From Planctomycetota bacterium (lineage in GTDB: Bacteria; Planctomycetota; UBA8742; UBA2392), in contig JADKGX010000001.1 in NCBI GenBank assembly GCA_016722065.1, forward strand, positions 124,001 through 188,000: 64,000 bases of DNA. The letters are read 5' to 3'. The notes under the pieces were generated by a model, which saw only the letters and a program-made list of their open reading frames with translations, was not told the origin of the DNA and searched no databases. Shown one piece after another: positions 16,176-26,187 of the stretch. The first letter of the stretch is position 1; each line of letters starts with the position of its first letter. The translations under genes were made by a program, and so were the position numbers.

Positions 16176-17108
16176 ATGCAACCCAGCCAGACAATGATCT
16201 TCACCTGCCAGGCCTGCGGCCACCAGTTTCAATCGGCACGCGAGGTAGTTTCGCGCCAGCCTACCTGCCCCCGCTGCCGCACCTACGGCAAGATTGCCGG
16301 TCCCGATGGCGTGATCGTCGGGGCCTCGCAACAGGTGGTCAAGGTGGCCCACCCCGGCGCGCGCGGCGGCCCCGTGGCCGGCCCAGCCCGCCGTGGCCAG
16401 GCCGCGGCCCAGCCCCAAGACGACGAACCGGTAATGGTTTCGGCCGACGTAGCCTACGGCAAGAAGAACAACACCAAGACGATTGCCACCGTTGCCATTT
16501 TGGTGGGCGTTGGCATTTCAACGCTGGTGGTGCTGTGGATTCTGGTAAGTGCCTTTAAGGGCAACGCCGCCGAGGAAGCCCGCCAGAAGAAAGAAGTCGT
16601 TCAGGACCCGCAGGATTTTGAAAAGAGCATCGGCGAATCCGTCAACAAGGTGCGCACGCGCCTCAAGAATGTGCCCGGCGCCACGGTGACGGAAACCATG
16701 AACTTCGGCGACGCGATTGCCATCATTGTGAACTCGGGCGGGGCCACGCCCTCCTGGACGGAACCTCCCCGGCCCGGCAGCCCCTTCAAGGCTGTGGGCT
16801 TCATGATCACGGGCAAAGAAATGAAGGGCAAGCTCGACGACGCCGGCTTTGTGGTGATTCTGTACTACAAAACCGCAGACGAAACCACGCGCGCGGCCGA
16901 AGACATTCGCCGCCAGATTGGCGAAAAGAGCCGCAACTTCAGCATCACTGTCAACGCCGCCAACTGGTATGTGGCCTACAGCGGGGAAACCTACCTGGGG
17001 CCGATCCATGATGCGCTGACCGATGCGCGCACCATGGCAAAGCCCATCACCAAGCAGGTCTCCGAGCGCGTGGGCGCAACCTACAAGGGCAAGGCAACGG
17101 ACGGTTGA
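16176..17108 (+). CDS. Zinc-ribbon membrane protein of unknown function
   Basis: From ATG 16176 the product is 310 residues. The N-terminus has a zinc ribbon with CQACG and CPRC knuckles (residues about 10-36), then a Gly/Ala/Pro linker. One transmembrane segment follows (about residues 104-124, ATVAILVGVGISTLVVLWIL), and the outer domain contains a segment with KNVPGATVTETMNFGDAIAI. The cytosolic zinc finger plus single-pass anchor is common in planctomycetes. The start is uncertain (TTG 16140, ATG 16176 or ATG 16194) and none has a Shine-Dalgarno. No enzymatic motif is seen. Confidence 0.75.
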   Translation: MQPSQTMIFTCQACGHQFQSAREVVSRQPTCPRCRTYGKIAGPDGVIVGASQQVVKVAHPGARGGPVAGPARRGQAAAQPQDDEPVMVSADVAYGKKNNTKTIATVAILVGVGISTLVVLWILVSAFKGNAAEEARQKKEVVQDPQDFEKSIGESVNKVRTRLKNVPGATVTETMNFGDAIAIIVNSGGATPSWTEPPRPGSPFKAVGFMITGKEMKGKLDDAGFVVILYYKTADETTRAAEDIRRQIGEKSRNFSITVNAANWYVAYSGETYLGPIHDALTDARTMAKPITKQVSERVGATYKGKATDG

Positions 17109-17201
17109 GTCAATCGGGTGCGGGTCTGGCTTGCATTGACCCTCTGATTGCCGCCTGTGGCGCGTATTCTAAGGTGGGCCCCGGCGTCACTGGAGTTTTC
17201 C

Positions 17202-20126
17202 GTGCGACATGCCACGCGTACATTCACCCTTGGTGCCCTGGCGGCCCTGGCGCTTTTTTGCTGTCTTCCCTCGTGGCATTCATCGCAGGCCCAGGAACAG
17301 CCAGACGTAGAGGCCCGCAAGCGCGAGGTTCTGGACCGCGTGCACCGTGCCCGGCGCCTGCGCGAGTTTGGTTACCCTTTGCTGGCGCGCGCGCAACTGG
17401 ACCTGGCCCGTGCCAAGGACGCAGCATCGCGCGAGACCCTGCTGGAGTACGTGCGGCTCTTCACGCAATCCGACGCCACCATCGAAGAAACCGAGCCCTA
17501 CGTCTACGCGCTGCTGGAACTGTACCCGGAGGACTACGAGGCCTGCCTGGAACTCGGCCGCTACCTTTACATGAAGGCCGAACCACCACTGCCGCCGGAT
17601 ACACGCAAGCCCGAGACCGTCAAGTCTTCGCTGCTGCGCCTTGACGCCGAGATGGTGGTATACCGCGAACTGGCGCGCTTTCTGTTGAAGCCCGAAGGCG
17701 ACCTGCCGGCATCTGCCAAGGGTAAACCCGGGCTTTCGCTGGCATACCTGGCGCGCGCACTCAAGAAAGCCCCAGGCAGCGCCGAGTGCCTGTACCTGGC
17801 CGGGCAGGACCTGTTTTTCCGGGCCCAGACTTTTCAGGGCTGGTCCTTTGCGGACGAATCGCTGGCGCCCTTTGGCAAAGCCGCGGAGGAGATTTTTGCG
17901 CTGGCCGAACCACTGTTTCGCGGCTGCGCAGGCAGTGAAACCTATACCGCTTCGTCGGGTATCTACCTGGTGGAACTGCTGGTCCGCAGCAGCCGCTTTG
18001 AAGCCGCCCAGCGCGAAGCAATCGCGGCAGAGCTTCTGAACCCCAACAGCCAGCGCATTGCCAACGCCCTGGGCGACATCGCGGAAGCCACCAAGGATGT
18101 TGACCTTTTGGTCAAGGCGCTAAGCAAACGACACGCCCTGTTTCGCGATGCGTCGTCGGACCTGGACCTGCGCGCTGCCACGCGCATTCGTGACAACAAG
18201 TGGCCCTTTGTCACCTGGCAGGGCTGGGTGGAACTTGACCTGCTGGGCGGCGAAGCCAGACGCAGCGCGATTACCGCACTGCTGAAGGCCCGGCCCGAGT
18301 TTTTGGAACTCTACTTCCTGCAGGCGATCAACTGCCTTACCTTCGCCTATGCCACGGACAACCCCGACGACAAGCGTAAGTGGCTGGATGCCGCACTGAA
18401 CTCGCTGGACCAGTGCAAAAGCCTTGGCGATACGTTTGCAGACTGGCACCGCCGGCGCGGCCTGACACTGTGGCTGCTGGGCCGCTACGGCGACGCCGCT
18501 GCGGCCTATGAGCAAACAGCCAAACTGTCGCCGGAAGACACACTGGCTGTGGCCTACACGTATGCAGGCAAGGACATTGCAGCAGGTCTTTACACGTCAA
18601 CAGACTACGACGATTACCGCAAACTGCAGGAACCTGGCGACTTCAAAGAAAAGCGCAAACTGCTTCTGGAACTGGTCCAGCGCGCCCCCAAGTTCACGGC
18701 AGCCTGGATGGCACTGGGAGAGGTGGCGCAGATTCTGGGTGATTTCGCCACCGCCTTTGCCGCCAACAGCAAGGCCCTGGAACTGGCGCCGGGCAACTTC
18801 AACCTGCTGGAAGGCGCGGCCCAGGCCGCTTTGTGGGAATCGCGCTGGACCGATGCCGTCGACCTGTACCAGCGGCTGCTGGATTTGAACAAGGACCGGC
18901 CGGAAACCCTGCGCATGCTGAGCCTGTCCCGCGACCTCAAGGACGCGCCCGAAACCCGCCGCAAGGCCTTTCACCTGTGGCAGGAAGCCCAGCGCCCCGT
19001 GGAAAGCCAGGCTGGCAAACGCAAGAAACTGGAAGAGGCCCTGGTGCTGGACGGCACCCTGCCCGAGGTGCTGATTGACATTGCCGTGCTGGAACGCGGC
19101 CCCAACCCCGCCCGTGCGGAATCGCTTCTGGAAAAGGCCCTGCGCCACAGCCGCGATGACTTCACAAAGGCCGCAGCGCACCGCGAACGCGGCCGGTTGT
19201 TTGCTGGCGCGCGGGCCTTTGACAAGGCGATTGGCGAGTTTGAATCGGCCTTTGCCGCCAACCGCGGCGATGGCGCGGATTTGATGCTTGCGGCGCTAGC
19301 CCTGACCCAGAAAGAAGACCACGGCAATGCGTCGGCGGCCATGCGCAAGCTGTTTGCCGAGGTACCAGGCACGCCGCTGTTGCGCCCGCGCGATGCCGAT
19401 TTGCACCGCCTTGGGCTGGCACCGGCGCGGGCCAACGCACCTGTGCGCGTTCACCCCAACTATGGCCGGGGCGACAAAGCAACTTTTTCGGTGCAACTTG
19501 CAGTCGAGGGCGAAGGCGGTGGCCAGCTGGAGCGCAAGCTTTCGCTGGAGTACGAAATGAGCATGGAGGTACTGGAAGTGCCCGAACAAGGCGGCCTGTG
19601 GCAGCTTCGCCTGACCTTTGGCGAGCCCCCCACCGTGGAATTCGCCGCCATGAAACTGCTGGTCGTGGACCTCAAGATCAGCCCCTGGTTTGGCTTGACG
19701 ACCGACCCCGCCATTGGCGCCCTGGAAGAAGTCATCAGCCCCGCCGTGCAGGCCCTGTGTGAAGCCTTTACGGCAGGCATGGGCGATTCTGCCGTGCCGC
19801 CGCCGCTGGTGTTCAAGAACGTACTGACGCGCGGCCCCGCCCACTTTGGTGGCGATGACGCCAACGAGGCCGCGGCTGTCACGGAGGTCATGGGCGACAG
19901 CGTGGTCGTGCAACGCCGTGCCGTGGCAGGGCGCGAAATCGGCGACAGCGTGTTGCCTTCCCAGACCGAGATTACCTACACACGCGGCCTGCGGGCCTGG
20001 GTCAAGCTTTCGGGCGCCAAGCGCGGAATCCTGGAGGCCGGCTATGAAATCGGCAAACAGGAGCTGACCAAAGAGCGTGACGACGTAGTCAAGTCACGCC
20101 TGCTGACACGGCTGGTGTTGAAGTAG
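17202..20126 (+). CDS. Large secreted TPR protein
   Basis: The 974-residue protein starts at GTG 17202 with GGAG seven bases upstream. It carries a signal peptide (LGALAALALFCCLPSWHSSQA). Most of the protein is tetratricopeptide-type repeats, including clear pairs around TAAWMALGEVAQILGDFATA and DKAIGEFESAF. The last 230 residues form a different, probably beta-rich domain with no known motif. Export indicates a periplasmic or outer-face scaffold. The upstream zinc-ribbon gene and the downstream UbiD gene are on the same strand, with only 26 bp before the UbiD start. Function unknown. Confidence 0.8.
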   Translation: MRHATRTFTLGALAALALFCCLPSWHSSQAQEQPDVEARKREVLDRVHRARRLREFGYPLLARAQLDLARAKDAASRETLLEYVRLFTQSDATIEETEPYVYALLELYPEDYEACLELGRYLYMKAEPPLPPDTRKPETVKSSLLRLDAEMVVYRELARFLLKPEGDLPASAKGKPGLSLAYLARALKKAPGSAECLYLAGQDLFFRAQTFQGWSFADESLAPFGKAAEEIFALAEPLFRGCAGSETYTASSGIYLVELLVRSSRFEAAQREAIAAELLNPNSQRIANALGDIAEATKDVDLLVKALSKRHALFRDASSDLDLRAATRIRDNKWPFVTWQGWVELDLLGGEARRSAITALLKARPEFLELYFLQAINCLTFAYATDNPDDKRKWLDAALNSLDQCKSLGDTFADWHRRRGLTLWLLGRYGDAAAAYEQTAKLSPEDTLAVAYTYAGKDIAAGLYTSTDYDDYRKLQEPGDFKEKRKLLLELVQRAPKFTAAWMALGEVAQILGDFATAFAANSKALELAPGNFNLLEGAAQAALWESRWTDAVDLYQRLLDLNKDRPETLRMLSLSRDLKDAPETRRKAFHLWQEAQRPVESQAGKRKKLEEALVLDGTLPEVLIDIAVLERGPNPARAESLLEKALRHSRDDFTKAAAHRERGRLFAGARAFDKAIGEFESAFAANRGDGADLMLAALALTQKEDHGNASAAMRKLFAEVPGTPLLRPRDADLHRLGLAPARANAPVRVHPNYGRGDKATFSVQLAVEGEGGGQLERKLSLEYEMSMEVLEVPEQGGLWQLRLTFGEPPTVEFAAMKLLVVDLKISPWFGLTTDPAIGALEEVISPAVQALCEAFTAGMGDSAVPPPLVFKNVLTRGPAHFGGDDANEAAAVTEVMGDSVVVQRRAVAGREIGDSVLPSQTEITYTRGLRAWVKLSGAKRGILEAGYEIGKQELTKERDDVVKSRLLTRLVLK

Positions 20127-20152
20127 TCCCAGCCGGGGCTAGATTGCCAGCA

Positions 20153-22090
20153 ATGGCATTTGCCGACCTGCGTTCCTTTATCACTGCGCTGCGCCAAGCC
20201 GGCGAGCTGGTGGAAATTGCGCAACCCGCCAGCGTGGACCTGCTGATTGCCTGCTGCGCCGACCGCGCAAGCAAGCTGCCCCGGGGCGGGCCGGCGCTGC
20301 TGTTCACCAGACCTCAAGACGCAAGCGGACGCGACCTTGCCGCCCCGGTGCTGATCAATGCCCTGGGCAGCGAGCGCAGGCTGTCCATGGTGTGCGGCGT
20401 AGAAAACTTTGAGGGTCTGCGCACGCGGCTTTCTGACCTGCTGGAACAACTGCAAGCGCCGCGCCGGTCGTTGATTGAAAAGTTGCAAGTGCTGCCAACG
20501 CTGAAAGCACTGGCCGGCTATTTTCCCAAGTACGCCAAGACCGGGCCTTGCCAGCAGGTTGTGACCACCGGCGAGGCCGTGAATCTGGACGAGATTCCGA
20601 TTCTCAAAACCTGGCCCCAGGATGGCGGGCGCTTTGTCACGTTGCCGCTGGTGTTTACGCAATCGCCGCTGGATGGCAAACGCAACTGTGGCATGTACCG
20701 CATTCAACAGTTTGACCGCCGCACTACCGGCTTTCACGTGCACACGCACCACACCGCGGCCGAACACATGCGTTTGCAGAAGGCCAAAGGCGAAAACCGG
20801 CTGCCTGCCGCCGTGTGCATTGGCGGCGCGCCGGCCTTGACCTTTGCAGCAGTGCTGCCGCTGCCGCCTGGTCTGGACGAAATGATTCTGGCGGGTTTCC
20901 TGCAGGGCAAGCCCGTCACGATGGTGCCTTGTAAAACGGTGCCGCTGCACGTGCCGGCCAGTTGCGACTACGTGCTGGAAGGCTGGATCCACATTGACGA
21001 GTTGCGCCGCGAGGGCCCCTTTGGGGACCACACCGGATTTTACAGCCTGGCTGATGACTACCCCACGTTTCATGTCAGCGCGATCACCCGCCGGCGCGAG
21101 CCGGTGTACTTTGCGACCGTAGTTGGCCCGCCGCCGCAGGAAGACGCCTGGATTGCCCGGGCGATTGAACGCCTGTTCCTGCCCTTGATGCAGCAGCCGA
21201 TTCCTGAAGTGATCGACTATCACCTGCCCTTTTGCGGCGTAGCCCACAACCTGATGCTGGTCAAGATTCGAAAGCACTACCCCGGCCAGGCCCGCAAGGT
21301 GGCCCACGCCGTGTGGGGGCTGGGCCAAGCCATGTTCACCAAGTGCATTGTCGTGATTGACCAGCACGGTCCCGACATTCACGACGAAGCCGCGGTGGCC
21401 CGCCACGTACTTGCGCACCTGGACGCACAGAACAGCTTCGAGTTTGTTCTGGGCCCCACCGAAACACTGGACCACGCCACGCCTGCGCTGCACTTTGGCA
21501 GCAAGGTGTGTATTGACGCAACCACGCCTATGGCGGGCGAACCCGGGGCCCCCGGCACCGGCAGCGGCATTACCGGCCTTACCTGTGAAGGTGAAAGGTC
21601 GGTCGCGCCTGCCGTGGCGGCCATGCCTGATCTTGCCGGTTTGGGGCACAGAGCCAGTTGGCAAGCTGCCGCCAACGTGCTGGTGATTGAGCTGCAAAAG
21701 TCGCGGGGCCACCAGCCGCGCGACATTGCCAACGCGCTGTTTGCACGCGCCGGACAGGCCCCGTTGCCGCTGGTGATTGTGCTTCAGGCGGGTTTGGTAA
21801 AACCCGGTGAACTGGAGCCCCTGGTGTGGGCCACGCTGGCGAACATTGACCCGCAGCGCGACCTGATGTTTGACGAAACGCCGGTGGTTGAAAACGGCCG
21901 CACAACGCTGCGCCGGCACCCGCGCCACCTGGTGATTGACGCCACGCGCAAAGACGCCCGCGACGGCTTTGCCCGCGATTGGCCCGACATGCAGGTCCAC
22001 CCGCCCGAAGTGCTGGCCAAGGCCCGCGAGCTGCTTGCGCAGGCGGGCATCGAAATGCCCCAGCAAGGCGTGGCCAGCCCCCAGCCGTAA
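20153..22090 (+). CDS. UbiD-family (prFMN-dependent) decarboxylase
   Basis: UbiD enzymes use prenylated FMN for reversible non-oxidative decarboxylation. The 645-residue protein has the family signature EGPFGDHTGFYS, with the catalytic acid region and prFMN-contact residues, plus the N-terminal VCGVENFEG and PILKTWPQDGG blocks. Its length (over 600 residues) matches the long form linked with menaquinone synthesis through futalosine rather than the shorter UbiD of ubiquinone synthesis; this is by recall, not by search. The start is ATG 20153, with TAGATT ending 7 nt upstream. UbiX is not in the window. Confidence 0.9.
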   Translation: MAFADLRSFITALRQAGELVEIAQPASVDLLIACCADRASKLPRGGPALLFTRPQDASGRDLAAPVLINALGSERRLSMVCGVENFEGLRTRLSDLLEQLQAPRRSLIEKLQVLPTLKALAGYFPKYAKTGPCQQVVTTGEAVNLDEIPILKTWPQDGGRFVTLPLVFTQSPLDGKRNCGMYRIQQFDRRTTGFHVHTHHTAAEHMRLQKAKGENRLPAAVCIGGAPALTFAAVLPLPPGLDEMILAGFLQGKPVTMVPCKTVPLHVPASCDYVLEGWIHIDELRREGPFGDHTGFYSLADDYPTFHVSAITRRREPVYFATVVGPPPQEDAWIARAIERLFLPLMQQPIPEVIDYHLPFCGVAHNLMLVKIRKHYPGQARKVAHAVWGLGQAMFTKCIVVIDQHGPDIHDEAAVARHVLAHLDAQNSFEFVLGPTETLDHATPALHFGSKVCIDATTPMAGEPGAPGTGSGITGLTCEGERSVAPAVAAMPDLAGLGHRASWQAAANVLVIELQKSRGHQPRDIANALFARAGQAPLPLVIVLQAGLVKPGELEPLVWATLANIDPQRDLMFDETPVVENGRTTLRRHPRHLVIDATRKDARDGFARDWPDMQVHPPEVLAKARELLAQAGIEMPQQGVASPQP

Positions 22091-22105
22091 GCCTTCCGTG
22101 GCGAC

Positions 22106-22137
22106 AAAAAAAAGACCCCCCGCTTGGGCGGGGGGTC
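22106..22137 (-). terminator. Strong terminator of the HtrA-like operon
   Basis: A 10-bp stem (22114-22123 with 22128-22137) has eight A on the plus strand at 22106-22113, which read as U8 on the minus strand. It lies 25 bp beyond the stop of the 22162 gene. Confidence 0.93.
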
Positions 22138-22161
22138 GATGAACATTGTTCGCGAAGCAGA

Positions 22162-23535
22162 CTAGCCCTTGGCTTTGATGGTCTTGACGCTGATTTCCGT
22201 GGACTGGCCGTCACGAAGGTAGGTGACCTTGACTTCCGTGCCAGCTTCCAGCGCGATCATGATGTCAGACAGGTCGCAGAAGTACATGATCTTGCGGCCG
22301 TTGATCTGGGTCAGAACATCTTCCAGCTGCAGACCGGCGGCTTCCAGCGGGCTGTTGGCGGCAAAACGCGTGATGCGATAGCCCCCCACCTTGCGATCGG
22401 TGTTGTAGCTGCCGGTGAATCCCAGGCTGCTTTTCGGGCCGGGCAGGGCAAAGGGGTCCTGCATGGCTTGCAGCGGGTTGCGGCTGCCGCCGCCGCCCCT
22501 GCGGGCGTCGTCGTCGCTGCGCGGCACAGTACCGAACTGTCCGCTTTCGGTCGGGACATCATTGCTGGCCGAAATCTGCACGCTGGCGTCGCCACGCTTG
22601 ACGGTGAACACAAACGTGCTGCCGCGCGGCTTGGTGCCCACGATGCCGTAGTAGCGATAGGCGTTGAACACTTCCATGCCGTCCATGGCCATGATCACGT
22701 CGTCTTTTTGAAAGCCGGCAGATTCGGCCTCGCTGCCCTCTTCAACGCCGCGCACGATGGCGCCTTTGTCTTTGCCGGCCATGTCCAGCTTCAGGCCGCC
22801 CACCATGCCGTGGCGCACCACGCGGGCACCGCCCGACTGGGCCTTGAGGGTATCCAGGAAGTTGCGGATCTGGTTGGACGGGATGGCATAGCCCGCGCCG
22901 GTGTTGAAACGCTTGTTATGGTTGGCGATGTTGCGGCCATTGATGCCAATCACCTCGCCGTCCAGGTTGAAGCTTGGACCGCCGGAGTTGCCGGGGTTGA
23001 TGGCGGTGTCAATCTGGATCGAATCGTTGTACCCACCCTGAAAGCGGTGCGTGGCCGAAATGGTGCCCAGCGTAACCGTGGGCTCACTGCCCGTGCCGGA
23101 CAGCAGAAACGGGTTGCCGACGGAAAGGCAGATATCCCCGACATTGACCTTTTCGCTGTCGGCCAGCTTCACAAACGGAACCTTTTCGCCTTCTTTCAGG
23201 CGCAGCTTGCCCAGCACGATATCGCCGCGCGGGTCTGCCCCCACGGCATCAGCCGTGAACTGGCGCGAGTTGCCGGCCATCTTGACCACCTGCGTGGAAG
23301 GCTGGGCGGCCTGATTCCAGACGTGGTGATTGGTAATCATGTAGCCGTCATCACTGATGCACACGCCGCTGCCGCCGCCGATCAGCACAAAAGCGGGGTA
23401 AACACGCGACACCAGGCCGCGCACTTCCGCATCGACTTTGTCGACCGTCGGGTTGGTCTGGACCTTTTCCTGGGCCTGGATGGCGGTGCCGCCGATCACC
23501 AGCGCAAAGGCAAGGGCCGTAAGAAGCTTTTTCAT
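22162..23535 (-). CDS. HtrA/DegP-like serine protease with PDZ domains
   Basis: The 457-residue exported protease has signal peptide MKKLLTALAFALVIGGTAIQA. The trypsin-like (S1C) domain keeps an intact triad: His71 in TNHHV, Asp105 in RGDIVLGKL, and Ser184 in NPGNSGGPSFNLDG. Two PDZ-like regions follow (about 255-330 and 375-457). HtrA proteases degrade or refold damaged envelope proteins in the periplasm. It is the third gene of a minus-strand run whose first two members are paralogues lacking the triad; the gap is 35 bp. A strong terminator follows. Confidence 0.94.
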   Translation of the reverse strand: MKKLLTALAFALVIGGTAIQAQEKVQTNPTVDKVDAEVRGLVSRVYPAFVLIGGGSGVCISDDGYMITNHHVWNQAAQPSTQVVKMAGNSRQFTADAVGADPRGDIVLGKLRLKEGEKVPFVKLADSEKVNVGDICLSVGNPFLLSGTGSEPTVTLGTISATHRFQGGYNDSIQIDTAINPGNSGGPSFNLDGEVIGINGRNIANHNKRFNTGAGYAIPSNQIRNFLDTLKAQSGGARVVRHGMVGGLKLDMAGKDKGAIVRGVEEGSEAESAGFQKDDVIMAMDGMEVFNAYRYYGIVGTKPRGSTFVFTVKRGDASVQISASNDVPTESGQFGTVPRSDDDARRGGGGSRNPLQAMQDPFALPGPKSSLGFTGSYNTDRKVGGYRITRFAANSPLEAAGLQLEDVLTQINGRKIMYFCDLSDIMIALEAGTEVKVTYLRDGQSTEISVKTIKAKG

Positions 23536-23570
23536 GGTCGTCTCCTGTCCCGCCGGGGCGGGACGATTGC

Positions 23571-24710
23571 TTACGGGCGCTTGCCCAGGGTGATTTTCAG
23601 TTCGGTTTCTTCTTCGCCGCGCATGATCTTGACGGCCAGCGTGTCCCCGACCTTCTTCTTGGAGATCAGGTTCTGCAGGTCTTCCATTTCATTCATGTCG
23701 GTGCCGTCGACACTCAAGATCACGTCGCCAATGCGCAGGCCGGCCTTTTCTGCGCCGCTGCCCGTCACCACCGTGCCTACTTCAAGACCCGGCTTGTCCG
23801 GCCACTTCTTGCTGGCGTTGATGCCCATGAAGGGTTTGGGCGGCACGGCAATGAACTGGCCGTCCTTCAACACGGCATAGGTTGCCGCAACTTCGTGGGC
23901 GTAGGCGGCATAGCTGACGCCGCTGGCCTGGCCGAAGGTTTCGTGGTTGTGCAGGGTAACGACACCCACGATGGTGCCGTTGTTGTCCATCACCGGCGCA
24001 CCCAGCGTGCTGTTGCCGACGCGGGCATCCAACTGAAACGCGCGGGCTTCTTCGCGTTCCAGGGCGCTGACGACGCCGTCATTGACCAGCAGGCCCAGCG
24101 GGTTCTGGCCGCGGCCCACCACAATCACCTGCTGTCCGCGCTCCAGCTTGATTTTTTCTGTGGGCAGCACGGCAATCTTCATGCCCGGGCTGGCCTTTTC
24201 AATCTGGCAGTCTACTTCCAGCAGTGCCAGGTCCATCTGTTGCGAGCGACCCTTGACGCGGGCCGGCCAGCGGTCGCCGTTGGGCAGTGTAATCGTGATG
24301 GCCTGTACGGCCTCTGAGGCGCCTGTCTTGCTGAACTCGCCCAGGCAGCGATCTGAAATCAACACATGGTTCGAACCTACCACCGTGCCTGAAAAGGGGC
24401 CGATGTCATAGCGAAAGAACGGGTCGTTGGGGTCCGTGCCGCCCATGCCCGCAGGCAGGCGCGGCGCGGTGCTTTTGGGTGCGGCTTCGCGGTCGTAGTC
24501 AATCTCCACGGAGACCGTGTACGCTGCAAGGCTGCGTGCGACCGACATGCGGTGCTTTTCGAGGTCCTTGTGCAGCGGCGCTGCCGGCATGGCAATGGCT
24601 GCCGTCGCCTTGGTTTCCGCTGTGGTCTTTTCGGCCTTCTGGGCCGAGTTCACGGCTGCTGTCAGGCTGAGTGCCAACAGGAGCGCGACTGCATATGAGA
24701 GCTTTTTCAT
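23571..24710 (-). CDS. HtrA-like pseudoprotease with PDZ domain
   Basis: The 379-residue exported paralogue has signal peptide MKKLSYAVALLLALSLTAAVNSA. The trypsin-like fold is recognisable but catalytic sites are changed: the TNHHV position reads SDRCL and the GNSGGP position reads NSTLGAP, so His and the nucleophilic Ser are gone, while the Asp region (MDLALLEVD) remains. A PDZ domain closes the protein (GLEVGTVVTGSGAEKAGLRIGDVILSV). It lies between the two other HtrA-like genes, 21 bp and 35 bp away. A non-proteolytic chaperone or regulatory subunit is the natural inference. Confidence 0.85.
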   Translation of the reverse strand: MKKLSYAVALLLALSLTAAVNSAQKAEKTTAETKATAAIAMPAAPLHKDLEKHRMSVARSLAAYTVSVEIDYDREAAPKSTAPRLPAGMGGTDPNDPFFRYDIGPFSGTVVGSNHVLISDRCLGEFSKTGASEAVQAITITLPNGDRWPARVKGRSQQMDLALLEVDCQIEKASPGMKIAVLPTEKIKLERGQQVIVVGRGQNPLGLLVNDGVVSALEREEARAFQLDARVGNSTLGAPVMDNNGTIVGVVTLHNHETFGQASGVSYAAYAHEVAATYAVLKDGQFIAVPPKPFMGINASKKWPDKPGLEVGTVVTGSGAEKAGLRIGDVILSVDGTDMNEMEDLQNLISKKKVGDTLAVKIMRGEEETELKITLGKRP

Positions 24711-24731
24711 GTTGAGTCTCCTGGGCTGGGG

Positions 24732-25958
24732 TTAGAAGTCTTCCGGCTTTTCGCCGACAATCAGGTCCACGGTGCGTTCCTTGCCCGATTCGGGGTCGCG
24801 CAACGTCAACTGGATGTGCGTGCCTACAGGCACGCCGTAGCTGACGGGCACTTCCACTTCACGGGTGCGCTGGAACATGCCGCCGCCAACCTGGCGCTTG
24901 CGCACGATGTAACCCACGCCCAGCATTTCCTTCAAACGGTCAAAGTTGGGAATGCGATAGTTGTCCACGCGCACCAGTTCCTGGCCGACCTTGATCCCGG
25001 CCTTGGCGGCCGGGCCGTCTGGGGTGACTTCACTGATGAAGATGCGCTTGTCGTTCTGGGGCTTCTTGGCCTTGAAGCCAAGGAAGCCTTCCGCCAGTTC
25101 GCCTTCGGCAACGCCCTTCTTGAGCTGCGCCAGAACGGCGCGAATCTGGTTGCTGGGTACTGCGCAACCCAGGTGGCGGCCGGCCATGAAGTGCGCGCAC
25201 ATCATGGAAATGACTTCGCCATCCAGGTTGAAAATCGGGCCGCCGTGGTCGCCGGGGTGAATGGCGACGTCGACTTCCATTACATTGCCCTTGTAGGGGT
25301 CGCCGGCGCCGTTTTCGCTGTCTGGTTCCAGAACGTCCACGGGCTCAAAGCGGTAGAAGCCGGAAACGGTGCCATAGCTGAAGCTGGTAACGCGGTCGAT
25401 CAGCAGGCTGTCCAGCGTGTTGCCAACGCCAATGGCGGTGCTGCCCATGGCGGCTTTGTCAGAATCGCCAAACCGTGCCGAGGGCAGAACCGGGTGGCCA
25501 GCGGCCATCTGGATCAGCATCAGCAGGTTGCGTTTGTCGGTGCCTACGACCTTGCCGGAAAACTCGCTGCCATCGTGGGCCATCATCCACACGCTTTGGC
25601 CTGCCTTCATGTACATGTCGGCGCCTTCTTGCAGCAACGGCCCGGCTTCAAGGTCCGTCACCACATATTCGCCGTCGACGACAAAACCGCTGCAGGCCAT
25701 CGAGTTGCCACCGGCCATGCCGGTCTGGGCTTCGCGGGCAAGGTCAGGCCGTGTGGGGGCAATCGCCACCACGCTGGGTGTCAGGGCCTTGGCCATGGCC
25801 ACGCGTTCGGACTGCAGCACCTTGAGGGTCTGCACGCCCTGCTGCGCGTCAGCCGCAGGCAGGGTGAATGCGCCAAAGGCCGTGGCGGCAATGCTGGTGG
25901 CCAGCAATACCCCGGGTATGACAAGGGCAGCCGGCCGAAGTTTCTGTGTCAGGGACAT
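24732..25958 (-). CDS. HtrA-like pseudoprotease, first gene of the cluster
   Basis: The 408-residue protein has an N-terminal membrane or signal segment (PAALVIPGVLLATSIAATAFG). The S1C fold is visible in the paralogous block AIHPGDHGGPIFNLDGEV, where His replaces the catalytic Ser. The His site reads VTDLEAG and the Asp site reads KRNLLMLIQ, so all three triad residues are lost. A PDZ-like domain follows (FISEVTPDGPAAKAGIKVGQELV). Ligand binding and substrate recruitment are plausible; peptidase activity is not. It opens the three-gene operon. Confidence 0.85.
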   Translation of the reverse strand: MSLTQKLRPAALVIPGVLLATSIAATAFGAFTLPAADAQQGVQTLKVLQSERVAMAKALTPSVVAIAPTRPDLAREAQTGMAGGNSMACSGFVVDGEYVVTDLEAGPLLQEGADMYMKAGQSVWMMAHDGSEFSGKVVGTDKRNLLMLIQMAAGHPVLPSARFGDSDKAAMGSTAIGVGNTLDSLLIDRVTSFSYGTVSGFYRFEPVDVLEPDSENGAGDPYKGNVMEVDVAIHPGDHGGPIFNLDGEVISMMCAHFMAGRHLGCAVPSNQIRAVLAQLKKGVAEGELAEGFLGFKAKKPQNDKRIFISEVTPDGPAAKAGIKVGQELVRVDNYRIPNFDRLKEMLGVGYIVRKRQVGGGMFQRTREVEVPVSYGVPVGTHIQLTLRDPESGKERTVDLIVGEKPEDF

Positions 25959-26142
25959 CCGGGGTTCCTTTCAGGCGCTGAAAGCGCCCTGGGTTGGCGT
26001 TCATGCCAGCGCGGCACGAACAAATCATGGTCTAGTCAATTTACGGCTCAGGCATAGTGGAAGTGCCGGTAAAAACCTCACGCCTGCACAGTGTTTCTGG
26101 CCCGGGCGGGTTTCGGTGGCAGGTTGGCGGCCGGAAACGAAG

Positions 26143-26166
26143 CCGGGGCGCCTTCGGGCGCCCCGG
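26143..26166 (-). terminator. UUCG-type hairpin after the coiled-coil trio
   Basis: A perfect 10-bp GC stem with a 4-nt TTCG loop on the plus strand (CGAA on the transcribed minus strand) lies 21 bp past the stop of the 26188 gene. Confidence 0.65.
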
Positions 26167-26187
26167 GTGGTTTGGTGGTCTGTTCAA

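Noticed and set aside
20042..22066. A 674-residue open frame opposite the UbiD gene
   Set aside because: Antisense shadow; composition is low in acidic residues and shows no family pattern.
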